Made by a program: the position numbers and the translations under genes. The notes beneath the pieces were generated by a model. The model ran no database searches. It saw nothing but the letters and a program-made list of their open reading frames with translations, and was not told where the DNA came from. From contig JAJEKV010000003.1 in NCBI GenBank assembly GCA_021234155.1, positions 25,392,874 to 25,456,873 of the forward strand: DNA of 64,000 nt, written 5' to 3'. Shown in pieces: positions 36,016 through 46,625 of this stretch; the stretch's first letter is position 1; the number at the start of each line of letters is the position of its first letter. The DNA is from Isoetes taiwanensis (taxonomy: Eukaryota > Streptophyta > Lycopodiopsida > Isoetales > Isoetaceae).

Positions 36016-36655
36016 ATGGCCATGACAAGCTTTGGGTATTCGCAAATGTCATGCTCTGTTACTTCTTCCGGCAGCCCAACTGAAGACTGCTGGGACTGCT
36101 GGGACGGCAATGATGGAGCTCACAATTTCCCTGCAGGATTAAGAGTCATGGTGGTAGAGGATGATTCTCTCTGCCTTATGATCATGAAGAGGATGCTTCA
36201 ACAGTGTAATTATAAAGGTTAGCATTCTTTATCATTCCATTTACATGAAATTGAGGACTTACAATTGTGCAATTATCCCTACAGCTTACAAAGACTTACT
36301 GTTCTTACTTCTTTCTTTGAGAAAGATGCATAGATGAAATGATTTTTTAGTTAGAAAGATGTGCTTTGGCTTTATATTTATCTCAATGACTTTCCACTCG
36401 ACATGTCAGGAGGACAAACCATGAAAAAAGATAAATTTTTGACAAATAATCTTTTGTAAGCAATTGTTAAATTGAAAGCTAACATCTGATGTACTCTATT
36501 GCAGTTACTGCATGCAGTCGTGCAAGAGAAGCACTTTCATTATTGCGGGAGAACAGGAACAAGTATGACCTTGTGATAAGTACGTATACATGCCAGACAT
36601 GGATGGATTCAAACTGCTAGAGCTTATTGGACTTGAAGTGGTTTACCCGTGATAA
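36016..36655 (+). pseudogene. Type-B response regulator, receiver-domain fragment
   Basis: Exon 1 (36016-36217) starts MAMTSFGYS and reaches GLRVMVVEDDSLCLMIMKRM, the first beta strand and acidic pocket of a receiver domain. The intron 36218-36504 is GT-AG. Exon 2 (36505-36655) continues VTACSRAREALSLLRENRN, then KYDLVIS, then, after a one-base loss at ~36,581, VYMPDMDGFKLLELIGLE, and a second frame slip before the LPVI-like end at a GTAAGC donor. The lost base falls in the codon that should encode the phospho-accepting Asp. Plant cytokinin-signalling type-B regulators have this start and intron layout. The rest of the receiver and the Myb-like domain are absent. Confidence 0.75.
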
Positions 36656-39196
36656 GTAAGCATGCATTCCAGTTTCAATTCTTTACGAACAGTTTATAGT
36701 GCCCATGCTTCATAATGTATAGCAAAATGTAGGAGCAGGAGTCTATTTCTGTTGCGCTTAATTTGTTCTGCAGAATAAACTATCAAAGCCTAACTCTTAA
36801 TGTACTTTTGACCGTAACCATGTACTTCTATTCTAATGAACCAATCGTGTCATTAGAATAAATGTGTATTCTATCGTGCCTTTTAAATAATAAAGATCAA
36901 GTTTGAATTTCTTCTGCAGGCCAGTGGAGGAGCCCTACATTGCACCTGTGATTCAGAGTGATTCAGAGCAATGTCCTTTGGTTCTAAGATCACCTATAGT
37001 TTCAGTTAAACTCAGATGCTAGTAGGGCCAGCTAGCATCTTCATGCTCATCTTCAAACTCTCCAAGGGTGTATTGGAAGATGAGGCTATTGCTATTTTGC
37101 ATTTGCTGTTATATATCAGACCATGTTTTTAAATAAAAAGCATCCAGTTTGAGCATTGTGCTTTAGACCTTGTGTTCCAAACGTTTTGTCTCTCTCGTAA
37201 TTAAGAACAATGTCAAAGTAAGATTGTCTTAAAGATTGTCTTATATAATAGTGAGTGAAAGTTTCCGAACTTTCATATTTCTTAATCAAACAATGTTTCA
37301 AAGCATTTAAGTTTATTGTAATATATTAAGGTTAAATACCATGATGCAATATCATATAAATAAATTTCACACAAGCCCTATTAGATATCATATAGTAGAA
37401 ACTAGGTATAAATATACCGCTTCAAAATCGTATCGATCAACTATTTGAGATCATAGAAAAAAAATCATACCAACAAAGTTAAACCATGTCAATTTGCCAC
37501 GTTATATGTTGACCTACTAGAGAGGATAGATGCTATCAAAAACCATTCCATTAAACTTTATATACTAAGTATTAGTTCATATCATACATTTTAAATTGCT
37601 GAGAAAACTAACTGAAATGATTACGTTTCAGTACCATGGAGAAAAATATAGTAAAAAAACCCATATTAGTATATTTAAATCAAGTACATTTATCACATTG
37701 TGTATTGGTGATTAATCACCGTAAAGCATCATGATAAGTAACCAATGTAAAGCATTATGATAATTATGCACTTAAAATTACCGTGTCAATATACTAAAGA
37801 AGATAGATGTGATCAAATACCAGTCTACCAAACTTGACATACTAAACGATAGTATGTATCATATAATTTAAGTTGTTATAGAGACCAATTAACATTGCCA
37901 TGTTTCAATACCATGTCACAAAACAATGTTGGATTATCACCTTAGAAAAATATATTGATGAACCATATTGGATAACTAGACATGGTTTGTAAACTTTTGA
38001 ACCCACTAACATGTACTGATTTATGGATTTGGTTTTCACCAATAAACCATTAAAAAAAAATCCTATTGGTTCAATTTTGGGGGCCTTGTGTAAATCTGTC
38101 TTACAACAAACATTCTAGTCATATACCTCTGCAATTGTCTTTCTGCTCTTCATTTGACACCATAGATCTAAAAGTAAATTATTTAGAATGTGTTTTAACC
38201 TCCTGTTTGGCCCTTTTAAGAATATAAAATATCTCTGCACCAATGAATTCTCCAAAAGAGAGGCAATTCCTGTTAAACCTAGAGGCTTATTTAATGGGCA
38301 TATGTCAGCATGTGCATGGCATGCTATTACAGGTGGATTGTGGCATTAGAACACATCCCATTTCATTCTATTTGCAAGCCAAAATGTAGAGACTCTATTT
38401 CTCAGACTTTCCATTAAATTTGTAGCAGAGCGTTTCTATCCCTTTCAGTTCCTCTGTCAGGATTAGGGCCTGCCTGGATTTGATTCTGTTGCTAATGCTG
38501 CATAAACATCACCTAATTCTGCTTGGCAGTGGATTACAGAAATTAGACGGGGAAAACACGACCTTCTCTGGACTTGCAACAAAATCTTACAATTGATTGA
38601 ACACCAACAGCTTCTGGGCATAGGAAACTTTTGCGGATGAGCGAGAATACTTACAAGTTTGAAAGCAATCTGGTGATGAACAGATGAGCAGGTCGTTTTG
38701 AAGCTGGTCTGAAGCAGGTCGTTTTGTGAAGCAGGTCATTTTGAACCAATTTGGTGAGGTCGTTTGAAGCAGGAAGATGCTTTATTGAACTGAGTAAACA
38801 AACGAAAATATCAAATGACATAATGACCTTGCAAATAAACTAAAAACATCAATGCAAATATCAAAGAAATTTCATGTTTACCTTGCTTTGCTGCTTAACA
38901 AACAAAAACCAGACAAAAAATCTCAGTCAGAGAGGCAGAGCCGATTACTTACACATGCTGATTTTAGAGATCATAGAGCCGATTGCAGACAATGCACAGA
39001 GACGTCTGAGACAAGGCCGATGATCATAGAGCTCCATAGCAGCAGACACGGCGGATTTTTCGGTGTTGTCTACCGGCAGCTGCGCTGTTCTCCCCTTCTC
39101 GCCCGACAGAAAGGGCAAAAAGTGAACTGGCCTTTTTTTTTTGGTCAAAAAATGGACGAGTTCTTGACTTCTTTTGTTGGGTTTTTTTTTTTTTAA
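36656..39196. other. No gene recognised; AT-rich repeats and short GGTCGTTTTG repeats
   Basis: A block after CTGCAG at 36,920 is open for ~34 codons (VEEPYIAPVIQSD) and could be a stray exon. From 37,300 to 38,100 AT-rich motifs with ACCATG, ATCATAT and TAAACTT recur imperfectly, like the left interior. At 38,690-38,775 GAAGCAGGTCGTTTTG and variants are repeated about four times. The open frames at ~38,850-39,220 on both strands overlap one another and are not credible. Confidence 0.35.
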
Positions 39197-39345
39197 GGGA
39201 ACTTACCGGGAACGCCGTTCCCATTTATGGGAACGTCGTTTGAAACTCCGTTCCCGGTAACAAACGGTGTGGAACGGGAACTTGGCGTTCCCGGAACGTG
39301 GCAACCTGAGGAACGCGTTCCGGAACGGGAACGCGTTCGGAACGG
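39197..39345. repeat. Right subterminal GGGAACG/CGTTCCC motif array
   Basis: GGGAACG or its complement occurs about ten times within 150 bases, in both orientations, ending at the right terminus of the 12.2-kb element. The left counterpart (27,205-27,285) has about six. The arrangement fits subterminal transposase-binding sites. Confidence 0.65.
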
Positions 39346-39362
39346 CGTTCCCGGTAACTATG

Positions 39363-39370
39363 AAGCCAAG
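39363..39370. repeat. 8-bp target-site duplication, right
   Basis: AAGCCAAG directly follows the GGTAACTATG terminus and matches 27186-27193. Confidence 0.75.
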
Positions 39371-40300
39371 GCATCCTGTCGTTTGTGCACATAAATAATT
39401 TCTTTAGTTCTATTCAATTTAATGTGCTTAGAATGAATGTCTAGTCTGGGTCTCAGATTTTCAACTTTACCAAGATTTCAATGTTGGAAATGCAGGTTAT
39501 TATTTGAGACTGTGTAGGAAATATATCATGCAAGACATGCTTCAAAGTTGGAAAGATATATTATAGATTTACTAGGTTATCATGTTTAGGCTCAAAATCA
39601 AAGGCTTAACAATAGTTTAAACATTTGGATTTGAAGCACTAGATCATGCTGATCATGACGGATTGGATGATATAAAGTTCAATGGCCTGTTTCTGTTAGT
39701 GCCAAATGATATACAAGGAGAAAATCTGGGGTCTCGATGTTGCAGAAGCATGTGCTACAGTATTTTTTGTAAGACATGCACTATAGTATTTTCTGTAAGC
39801 CCGATGAACAATGATAAGACAACCAAATGATAGACTTCGATGGTGTAATTACTTGCTACGTGAATAGGGATTGAGTGAATAGTGATTCGATGGCTAGCTT
39901 ACCGATTGAATGTGGTTTAATTTGATACTCTCTTATACTCATAAGGTTATTAGCTTTCCAAATGCTATAAGATTACTCAATTGTCTAATTTCATATTTTA
40001 ATTGGCGCTTTAATAGTTAGAATAGAACTTATGCTATCGAATACCAAAATTTGTCTAGTAAATTTTGATTCATGATTTTCAGTTACAATATTTTCAAAGC
40101 TTTGCATTTAATAAACTTGTAGAATTCTTGTTAATGGAAAGATTACTTACTCTTTCCTTTATATACTTCAATGTCCCTAGGCAAAAATTCGCCTTAAGTA
40201 CTATGTTCAAACTTTTAGAAAAGAAAATATTCGCCACCATAACTATCTTCTAAAGTATGAAATTCGCCAAGTGTTCTAAACTTACTGGGTTAAAAATTTT
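39371..40300. other. Right arm of the 34-kb hAT; no gene
   Basis: This is AT-rich, non-coding sequence. Toward the right end the motif ATTCGCC occurs at ~40,187, ~40,230 and ~40,263, the inverted form of GGCGAAT at the left end of the same element. Confidence 0.5.
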
Positions 40301-40317
40301 CCTTAAGGGAAACCCTG

Positions 40318-40325
40318 GATAGATA
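40318..40325. repeat. 8-bp target-site duplication, right
   Basis: GATAGATA lies immediately outside the right CCCTG terminus and is identical to 6062-6069. A GATA repeat continues to ~40,334. Confidence 0.5.
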
Positions 40326-40357
40326 GATAGATAGTAGTTCTAACGTCACGCCACTAG
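40326..40357 (-). repeat. Simple-repeat tail of a reverse-strand retroposon fragment (possible)
   Basis: GATA repeats are followed by GTAGTTCTAACGTCACGCCAC. The last 14 bases (TAACGTCACGCCAC) also follow a (GAA)n run at 25,782. On the reverse strand this reads as an element end GTGGCGTGACGTTA followed by a simple-repeat tail, as in several LINE and SINE families. How far the fragment extends to the right is unknown. Confidence 0.35.
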
Positions 40358-40999
40358 GCAGCATCCAACTGGACATGTGACCAAACAGCACACTACATTG
40401 CTTGGTTGGGCCCTGCCCCCAACCACCTTACATTGGTAAAGGCAGCACGTGAAGAAATAAATAAGCTTAAAATTGGCATTGATGAACTTGAAGAGAATGT
40501 TGGAGAACTGCAAGATGACCAAAGCCCTCCAGCAAGTTATGGAAATCCGCCCACAGACCAATTAGCAGCTCAAATTACTTTCTCAATCAGAAACCAATTG
40601 TCTGAACAAGAGGATAAAGCATTAAGGTCCAAAAATATAATAGTAGTCGGTATCAATGAGGAAGAAGGAGAAAATGCTTCAGAAATAGTGGATGATTTCT
40701 TCCAGGACACTATGCATCTTGCAAATCCTGGACATATTTACTGTAGAAGAATTGGCAAGAGAATAGATGGTCGCTCAAGGCCAATTTTGCTTCAGTTTGG
40801 AAATCTGGAAACAAGAGCACGTGTTATGCAGCATAAAAGTCATCTAAAAGGCCATAAAATATGGCTCAATGATGATCTTACTCCACAGCAACAGAAAGAA
40901 CGCAAATTGCTTTTAGACGAAGTACGAAAATTGAAAGATGAAGATAAACAAGCTTATATTGTGAATAGTAAATTAGTGATTAGAAACCTGGATGCATAG
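40358..40999 (+). CDS. LINE ORF1 protein, partial (RNA-binding chaperone)
   Basis: The frame is open from a stop at 40,355 to TAG at 40,997. Residues ~25-50 form a coiled coil (VKAAREEINKLKIGIDELEE). A central RRM-like fold follows (SKNIIVVGINEEEGENASEI, then CRRIGKRIDGRSRPILLQF), then the C-terminal domain (QQKERKLLLDEVRKLKDED, IVNSKLVIRN). This layout is that of L1-type and related ORF1 proteins that coat LINE RNA. There is no start Met in context; the true N-terminus is probably the piece at 5,815-6,066, displaced by the 34-kb insertion. It lies directly upstream of ORF2 on the same strand. Confidence 0.7.
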   Translation, partial: AASNWTCDQTAHYIAWLGPAPNHLTLVKAAREEINKLKIGIDELEENVGELQDDQSPPASYGNPPTDQLAAQITFSIRNQLSEQEDKALRSKNIIVVGINEEEGENASEIVDDFFQDTMHLANPGHIYCRRIGKRIDGRSRPILLQFGNLETRARVMQHKSHLKGHKIWLNDDLTPQQQKERKLLLDEVRKLKDEDKQAYIVNSKLVIRNLDA

Positions 41000-41003
41000 G
41001 GAT

Positions 41004-44000
41004 GTGTGGCCCCCCGGATTCTAGTTTGTAATGTACATGGCTTGAGCGATAGCACAATTGTAAGCAATTTGCAGATGTTTTCTGAATATGATGTGCTTGC
41101 AACTTTGGAACACGAAACCAATAGATTATTGGATATACTAGGATTTACTTTGCTAGATTCAGCCTGAAATTTTCAAGGCATCAGTAGAAGAGGATGAGGT
41201 GGCATTGCATGCTATATTCGGAAGGATATCAGCAAAGCGGTCCCACTGGTAAGGAAAGATAAATTCTCTTAATACATTTGGCTGAAAATATTTTTGGGTA
41301 TAACTGTGGTTTATGTAGCAATTGTCTATTTTGCTCCTTTGGATCCATATCTAGCATCTATATACGGGACCAATGGACTGAGCGCAGAAGATCCTCTTAT
41401 GCATCTTGCAGAAGATATATCAATATATAAACAGAACGGAAAGTTTTTTTATCGCCGGAGATTTGAATGGGAGAATTGGCAACAATTAAGCTACATTGCT
41501 TTCAGGTGAAGGTAATATGTTGTGGCTGAATGAGCATTCAGATGGGTTGCTTTGTTGGCCACGCCAATCACCAGATACAGTAAAGAATAAAATGGGTATA
41601 CATGTTCTTGCTCTATGTGAATCCTTCAATTTCATTGTATACACTGGACTTGCGAGATTTTCAGATACAAATTATTTCACTTGCATATAACGAAATGGAA
41701 ATAGTACTATTGATCTTTTGTTAGGAGATCCGGATGCAATTGGGTATGTGACAGATTTTAAGTTCTTGGATAGAAATCCAGATTTTGATCATGTGCCTTT
41801 TATGTTTCAATTGAATGCCCATATTGTTAAATGTCCACCTGATGTCTCTCCTCTTCAAAAAATAAAGCTTGCTTATAAACTGGCAGATAAATATGGGAGT
41901 GCATTGAGAGCTAAACTAGAAGAGACTCAGTTACAGGAATCCCTAGAAGAGAAGAGCAGGAGACTGACTGATGCTATAATTGATACAACAGGTGATATAT
42001 TTGGTTACGTCCCTACTAAGAAGAAACGTCATAGTAAATGGTTTGACATAGACTGTCTCAAGGCAAAAAAAGAGTGTATGAAATCTATAGATCCTCTTGT
42101 CTACAAGCAGTATAAAAATTTGGTCAAGCAAAGAAAAGGAGATTGGAAACGTCGAGACCAGAAAAGGTCATTCAAGAAGTGGATAGAGATCCAAGAAGTT
42201 TCTGGAAGAGATCATCTAAGAAGACAGAAATTGGAGATATAACAAAAGATGATCTTCTCTTTTTGGTTTCAGAATTATATAGCACAGTAGATACAGGTAA
42301 TTTGGATTGCGCGGGAGAAGCTATACCCATATTCACGGAACAAGATGTACAAATGGCCCTACAAAGAATGAAAAATGGACGTGCTTGTGATTCAAGAGGT
42401 ATGTCAATTGAGCTTTTTAAATGGGTAGGAAACGAACTTTGCAGCCTTTTGGCAGATCTATGCAATGAAGCACTCTTGAGAGGATATTTCCCTATAGAAT
42501 GGTGTCTAAATAGAGTTGTACTCGTGCATCAGATTGGTGATAGGGATGACATTAAAAATTATAGAACCATTCTAGTGAGCAATGTATTTGCTAAATTATT
42601 TGCAGCAATGCTTGAACTTAAGATTACATGCTGGGTAGAAGAACAAGGCATAAGATCGCTAGGACAAGCAGGTTTTTGTACAAATCACTCTACCTTGGAC
42701 CACCTAGTTACCTTGAGAGTGCTCATGAAAGGTGCCAAAGGTACAGGTAATAAGAGGTTTTTAGCATTTATAGATCTCACTAAAGCCTTTGATAGAGTGA
42801 ATCGCATGCATCTTGCTAAAAGACTTGAATTGTTGCAAGTCCCTGTTGAATTGCGAAAAGCAGCTGCCTGTCTTTATAATGAAGTTCTGGTTGAGCTTTC
42901 TTTTCCTTTTTCTGGATCTGACCGAATCAAAAATACAATTGGAGTTAAACAGGGCTGCCCATGCTCCCCTACCCTTTTTTATTTACTTATAGATGAGCTC
43001 GAATGTTGGATGACGAGGCTAGGTGGCATGGGAGCAAGGCTTGGAAAATATGTCTGCAATTGTTAATGTTTGCAGATGATATAGTGTTAATTTCAAAGGA
43101 TGCAAGTGGGTTACAAAGACATTTGGACGTACTTGAGCCCTTTTGTTCCTCTAAGCAAATGCAGATCAATGTAAGTAAATAAAAAATTACGGTGTTTGGC
43201 GGCAAGGATTTCACTATATTTACAGTGCGCGGTGCTCCTTTGCAAAAGGTAACAGAATGTAAATATCTTGGAATTGACATGACATGTAATTACAGATGCA
43301 CAAGGGCTCTCAGAAACGCGCTTCAAGAGGATTGCGGGCCTTTTATGGTATGACCCATCAATGTAGGCTTATAATTTTGAACATTGGAAATTACGAAGAT
43401 TGCTTTTAGGAGTTCAAGTGAAACCAATTATTCTGTATGGTAGCCCAGTATGGGGCTCTGGATTATCCCGAAAATGCTATGTGCAAAAGCGTTTTTTATT
43501 GAGTGAGCTTGATGCAAAGCCACAAAGTCCATATTACATATTGTTGGCTGAGACAGGCATGTTACCTTTAGAAGTGGAAGCACTATGCAGAACAATAACT
43601 TTTGTTAACAGGGTTCTTACAATGGAAGCAGATAGATTTCCTCGCCTAACTCTTGAGCAATCCAAGGATAAGGGGTGGTATTGTGAAGTGAGAAAATGGA
43701 GTACTAAGTGGCTTGGACATGATGTGTGGCCGAATTCACTTAAATACAAGGAAGTTTGTGGAGAGGTGAAAGCTTGTGTCCTGAAGGAAATGTGGAAGCT
43801 TGAACCAGACAGAGATGTTAAAAAAAGGTTCTATCTTGATGAAATAAATAAGCTGGACACATATGAAGAACATGAGTATTTGCTTTCTAACATCAACAGA
43901 AAGAACCGCATGTTAATTTCTCAGTTGCGTTATCATCACATCATCTACATGTTGAAACAGGTAGATGGAATGGAACACCTCGTAATGAGAGATTCTGCTC

Positions 44001-44232
44001 AGGATGCCTAGACCTTGAAATTTAAATAGAGGTGCACGCTTTTCTGGTATGTTCAGCTTATGCGAATATTAGAATAAAATATGATATACAGAGTCAGACA
44101 TTGAGAGAGCTACTAAAAATGCCTGCGCATAAATTAAGGGCTTATCTTAGGGATGTTTGGATGGAGCGTACAGACATTATAAACTTATTTAATCTTATGG
44201 ATAATTTTGATATTTTGGGTGCTTCGGATTGA
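41004..44232 (+). pseudogene. LINE ORF2: AP endonuclease, reverse transcriptase, zinc knuckle
   Basis: Endonuclease signs in order: LVCNVHGL, VLATLEHET, FIAGDLNGRIGNN (frame slip in a T run near 41,445), NSTIDLLLGD and FDHVPF. The reverse transcriptase follows: PIEWCLNRVVLVHQIGDRDD, FLAFIDLTKAFDRVNR, VKQGCPCSPTLFYLLIDELE and, after a frame change at ~43,055, LLMFADDIVLIS, which carries the catalytic FADD. A long C-terminal part (ETGMLPLEVEALCRTITFVN) ends with a CSGC..H..C knuckle at ~43,995-44,052. At least five stops or frameshifts make it inactive. The lineage resembles LINEs common in animals and early plants more than the usual angiosperm L1, but I cannot place it without a tree. Confidence 0.85.
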
Positions 44233-44307
44233 GTGCCTGTGTTATGTTACATTACATTATGTATTTTGTTTTGCCATAGAGGCCTGGGGGCCTAAATGGC
44301 TTGATGA

Positions 44308-44345
44308 ATAAATTAAATTAAATTAAATTAAATTAAAATTAAAAC
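44308..44345 (+). repeat. LINE 3' tail, (AAATT)n
   Basis: GATGAATAAATTAAATTAAA and further AAATT units lie ~80 bases after the last ORF2 stop. A short simple-repeat tail is typical of several non-L1 LINE clades. From here to 44,795 nothing is recognised. Confidence 0.7.
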
Positions 44346-44931
44346 AATCATCCTGCCTCTTTGATCATGGTAATATCAAATGATATCCAAGTATACTTAC
44401 CCCCAGCTTAAAGCTTATATCTCAGCTACACTGTGATGTCTTAATTTAAACATAAGCCATCTGAAACCATCTCAATATGCACATGCTTATCTCATGCTCA
44501 GGGTGTGCCACCCCTTACCTACAGGCTCTTAGATCTCGGCTTCTAGGAACTTATTCGATTATCTACTTGTAATAAAAATACAAGCAAGCCATCTCTTTAT
44601 CGTAGGAATTCACTTCCATTGTCCACAAAAAGATCTCTCCTTGGCAACTTGCGCAGCTGGTACACTATCCACTTTGTTCACAGATCCATTATTCCTCCCA
44701 TCTATCAATTCCATCAAATTTGTAGCAATTATAAAATATGATACCTTCACCATTACCATGGATCATTGTTCATGCACCGCATGAAATCGTCCATCTTAGC
44801 ATTCTCTAGTTCGCCTACGCAAGCAACAAATCTAAACCTATCTTGTTTAAACTAAGCAAGCCTATTCCACCTATTCATGACCATCAACATAAAGCAATAA
44901 AAAAACTCACAAGTTCCTTGGCAAACAGATT

Positions 44932-45172
44932 GATAAGATAAGATAAGATAAGATAAGATAAGATAAGATAAGATAAGATAAGATAAGATAAGATAAGATA
45001 AGATAAGATAAGATAAATTTTTACGTCCACGGGAACCCAACGGGTTATGGGACGGCACATGCAAGGGCAACAGCCCATCTAAAACCTGGGGACTAGGCCC
45101 CATCACCAAACACAATAACCAAATATTAAAAGGCTACCAAGAATAAGATAAGATAATGCTAATGCTAGTAGT
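44932..45172 (-). mobile_element. 5'-truncated LINE fragment with (TTATC)n tail
   Basis: On the reverse strand: GGGCCTAGTCCCCAGG, GATGGGCTGTTGCCC, GTGCCGTCCCATAACCC, GGGTTCCCGTGGACGTAAAA, then about 16 TTATC units (forward 44,932-45,016). This is the 3' terminus of a non-LTR element. It interrupts copy A of the duplication; copy B has the uninterrupted GATTGATAAGGTAG. The LSYLI-repeat reading frames here are microsatellite artefacts. Confidence 0.7.
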
Positions 45173-46625
45173 AAATTTATGCTTCTAAAATTATCTAGAC
45201 ATAGCCAGTCCAAGGATTGGAAGGCCATTGATCTAGAATAATTGCTGCGCCTCCCTTGTACACTGCCCATTTCTTTTGCATGTTATCGTGCCTAGAATTA
45301 TTGCGAAGTATTGCAATGAACATCTTATGTATTCCAACTTCCATTTTATTTTGAACAGTTAAACTGAAAAATCCACCTGAGTTTTGAAGCCGTGGTCAAG
45401 GCCACCATTTTTGCCAAGCCTCCATTTCGATTAATCTGCCTTTGCTAGCTTATTCCACCATAGCAGAGCTAAGGCATTAGAGCACAGAAATTTTAAAGAG
45501 CAAGATCATAAGCTAGATCAATTTTCAAGAGGCAACCTGAGCATTTAACTCCTCATACATCTATAATAGACAATTTTCCAGGTAGAGTACCGTCTTGCTC
45601 CTTATTATAACCACAGTCTGTTGTACCACACAGGGAGTCTTTCTGCCAGGGTACAAACATCATTCATAATACCATAGCCCAGGGAACTTCGCCTTTAAGC
45701 AGATATGAACCTCTGCTTTAAACATACAGCAATGGCTTCTCTAATTTCATCCACAACTGGCCATCGATGTCCATTGTCCATATCCGTCAAACAGATTTGC
45801 TCAGCGTCCATCTCTGATAATTGGATTTGCTCATATCCAGAGACATCCAAACTGTTTCTATGAAGGAAATGGGCACCTAACCTTTTAAATCGGGATTGCT
45901 AGCATGAGGACAGGCCCTTGCATGAAACATGATGTGAATCGGTTGTGAAAAATGCCATGAATCTGGCTGTTCTTAGAAGAGCAAAGACCGGCGCGGCGGC
46001 ATAGCCATAGCCCGGCCGAGTCCTGAAGGGGGTTCGAGGGGCACTTGAGGGCTGACCGCCCGGTTCATTGGCAACAACCCGATTTGGGCGGTCATCGGCA
46101 TATCCTAGGCATATCTTAAGCATATACTTGGATATGCCATAAACCCACATAAATGAGGGTTTGCCCCATAGGGGCAACTCAAAAAAGCCAAGGATATCAA
46201 AGGAGTACCTCTTAACGATATATATTGAACGGCGACTATTTTAAAAGTGGTGGAACGATGGTTATATTTAAAGGGTGGCATCTATGACTTGTTTATAAAG
46301 GCCATTGATGAATCTTAGGAGTAAAAGGTAACATTGAATATTTATAAGGGGCTTCAACTAATATTGGGGTGGTGACTTGCTATAAAGGGAGGCCACAAGT
46401 CGTTAAGCACTAGCAACTTTAGTGATAACCAAGACATCAAAAGGGCGGATCCTTCAAGGAAATCATTATCCAACGCGCCCCAAACTTTCCAAACTTATCC
46501 CATACCCCATAGACCATATCAACCCCCCAGAGATGCTTGCCCTCAAGCATGTGGAACACACCAATGCTGTCACAAGGAATCAGTGCTGTTATCGGCTCCC
46601 TAAATTAACCAGAGCATCCAGCGGG

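Larger units (their letters stand above)
27194..39362. mobile_element. 12.2-kb hAT-like element carrying host gene fragments
   Basis: Left end 27194-27210 (CATAGTTACCCGGAACG) and right end 39346-39362 are inverted copies with 16 of 17 matches. The flanks are a perfect 8-bp duplication AAGCCAAG (27186-27193 and 39363-39370). Both subterminal regions (to ~27,290 and from ~39,197) are packed with GGGAACG/CGTTCCC motifs, like transposase-binding arrays of hAT elements. No hAT transposase was found. Cargo includes eight 319-bp tandem repeats, a thaumatin-like gene and a response-regulator fragment, both on the forward strand. It is nested inside the larger hAT-like segment, so it inserted later. 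Confidence 0.75.
6070..40317. mobile_element. Giant (34.2 kb) hAT-like transposon with nested insertions
   Basis: The ends are perfect 17-bp inverted repeats, CAGGGTTTCCCTTAAGG at 6070-6086 and its reverse complement at 40301-40317. Flanks are an 8-bp direct repeat GATAGATA (6062-6069 and 40318-40325). CAGGG ends plus 8-bp target duplication are diagnostic of the hAT superfamily. Subterminal motif GGCGAATTT occurs at the left (6087-6099) and, inverted, three or more times at the right (~40,187-40,270). No hAT transposase was recognised, so the element is non-autonomous or decayed. Known plant hATs are usually a few kb, so most of this length must be later insertion or expansion: a 12.2-kb nested element, two tandem arrays, and Helitron and gypsy pieces. 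The main doubt is that both flanks are GATA microsatellite, so the target duplication could be coincidental. Confidence 0.6.

Noticed and set aside
44852-45115. ORFs with LSYLILSYLIL repeats
   Set aside because: Translation of the (GATAA)n microsatellite tail of a LINE fragment.
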